Notes under the pieces: generated by a model | What the model was told of the DNA's origin: nothing | Databases searched by the model: none | Seen by the model: the letters and a program-made list of their open reading frames with translations, nothing else | Translations under genes and position numbers: made by a program | NCBI GenBank assembly: GCA_005798205.1 | Contig: SYKJ01000044.1 | Span: 1-6,637 of the forward strand | Source of the DNA: Bacteroidota bacterium | GTDB taxonomy: Bacteria > Bacteroidota > Bacteroidia > Flavobacteriales > Crocinitomicaceae | Direction of reading: 5' to 3' | DNA length: 6,637 nucleotides | Part shown: positions 5,720 through 6,637 of the stretch, in pieces | Layout: each line of letters starts with the position of its first letter | How positions within the stretch are numbered: position 1 is the stretch's first letter

Positions 5720-6637
5720 TTATTTTCTGAGAAGCTCTAGAATGGGTTTTCCGGTCATTGCACCAGAACGTTGCAGATTTAACAAATGACTTAATGTTGG
5801 AGCTATGTCAATTATTTCGTAAGGCGTGAAAATATCTCCTTTCGGTATATTTTTACCATACCAAAGCAGTGGTACATGTGTATCATATGCAAATGATGAA
5901 CCATGAGAGGTTCCTTGATGGGCACTTGGAATATCAGTAGATTTTTGTAAAAAACCAGGTTGTAAAATAAAAATTATTTCACCACTTCTCTCGTAATCAT
6001 AGCCATTTTGTACCATGTCCCTCCAAATAGTACCGCTTGTTCCAGAAAGTAATTGCTCAGAGGTAAAAACTGCTTTCACTTCCGACCAAGTTCTCAGTTC
6101 ATCGGCTATAAAATCTGCAACTATATCAATTTCAAGATTTAAGTTTTTGATTTTTGTTTTATTTAAGTATATATTTTGATTTTCCTCTTTTTCTATGAGG
6201 TTCTCTCCGAATTTTGCGGTGCATTTTACGCCCAAATCTATCAACTTTTGATTAATGAATAAATAACCTCCAGGAATTTTTTTATCAATTAGCATCTGAG
6301 GTACTGGTACAACAGCATGATCGGCGGTTAAAAATACAGTAAAACCATCTTTTCCACATTTTGCAGTTAAAGCATCTAACAAACGACTAATTTCCAAATC
6401 TAAACGCAGGTACATATCCTCTAATTCTAATGAGTAAGGACCAAATGCATGTCCAGCAATGTCTGGAGTAGAATAACTTATGCAAAGCATATCTGCTTGT
6501 TGGTCGTTGCCAAGATTTTCATTTTTCAAGGATTCCAATGCTAAATCAGTAAGTAATGTATTGGCAAAGGGTGAAATCGTAAAAAGTTGATTGCTTGAAC
6601 CAGCTTCTCCCATTTCTAAAAAATTATAGGGAAATTC
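5720..6637 (-). CDS. PafA-like alkaline phosphatase/phosphodiesterase (C-terminal part, cut by window edge)
   Basis: The frame stays open to the right edge (EFPYNFLE precedes the Met at 6613-6611), so that Met is internal and the true start is off the window. The visible 305 residues are the C-terminal part of an alkaline-phosphatase-superfamily enzyme of about 540 aa. Two-zinc ligands are visible: D59 and H63 in TPDIAGHAFGP, D106-H107 in LTADHAVV and H245 in GTSHGSSFAYD. The 4- and 47-residue spacings equal those of D305, H309, D352 and H353 in Elizabethkingia PafA, as I recall that enzyme. DTHVPLLWYGKNI and DIAPTLSHLLNLQ.SGAMTGKPI are further hallmarks. PafA-type enzymes are exported and release phosphate from many monoesters independently of phosphate supply. 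The nucleophile (Thr) and the Lys/Arg that separate monoesterase from diesterase members are outside the window, as is any signal peptide, so substrate class and location are inferred. The aminotransferase follows 3 bases downstream. Confidence 0.9.
   Translation of the reverse strand, partial: EFPYNFLEMGEAGSSNQLFTISPFANTLLTDLALESLKNENLGNDQQADMLCISYSTPDIAGHAFGPYSLELEDMYLRLDLEISRLLDALTAKCGKDGFTVFLTADHAVVPVPQMLIDKKIPGGYLFINQKLIDLGVKCTAKFGENLIEKEENQNIYLNKTKIKNLNLEIDIVADFIADELRTWSEVKAVFTSEQLLSGTSGTIWRDMVQNGYDYERSGEIIFILQPGFLQKSTDIPSAHQGTSHGSSFAYDTHVPLLWYGKNIPKGDIFTPYEIIDIAPTLSHLLNLQRSGAMTGKPILELLRK

Noticed and set aside
6611..6613. The ATG at 6613 as the start of the phosphatase
   Set aside because: The frame is open to the window edge, and the remaining 297 residues would lack the nucleophile half of the enzyme, so this Met is internal.

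Overview
The window looks like chromosomal DNA from a member of the Bacteroidota, most likely Flavobacteriia or close relatives. Supporting signs are strongly AT-rich DNA, starts preceded by A/T-rich leaders rather than GGAGG Shine-Dalgarno sites, TAnnTTTG-type -7 promoter boxes, a long-form (about 400 aa) IspH, a kynurenine 3-monooxygenase of the type many Bacteroidota carry, and a phosphatase whose metal-ligand spacing matches the Elizabethkingia PafA family. The genus cannot be fixed from the sequence alone.

Layout from left to right. (1) Minus-strand pair: ispH (63-1286), followed 10 bases downstream by the first 17 codons of a PduO-type cob(I)alamin adenosyltransferase cut by the left edge (1-52). 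(2) A 179-bp AT-rich divergent spacer (1287-1465) with a candidate promoter facing each way. (3) Plus-strand cluster: a 69-aa single-span membrane protein (1466-1675), kmo (ATG at 1681, to 3042) and a secreted, probably outer-membrane beta-barrel protein (3052-3933). The gaps are 5 and 9 bases, so this is very likely one transcript. (4) Minus-strand cluster: a PafA-like alkaline phosphatase cut by the right edge (5720-6637), a class-III PLP aminotransferase 3 bases downstream (4523-5716), and a 177-aa secreted protein of unknown function (3930-4463) that starts with TTG and has its own TATCTTTG promoter box. The two clusters converge at 3930-3933, where the stop codons overlap.

Most of the content is housekeeping metabolism: isoprenoid precursor synthesis (IspH), cobalamin cofactor activation, the tryptophan/kynurenine route (Kmo), amino-group transfer and phosphate ester hydrolysis. 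No RNA genes, mobile elements, CRISPR arrays or integrase sites were seen, and no gap between genes exceeds 300 bases. The least explained parts are the small membrane protein coupled to kmo, the barrel-like protein after kmo, and the TTG-started secreted protein. I see no clear sign of an undescribed multi-gene system; the best lead is that the small membrane protein may work with the soluble-looking Kmo.
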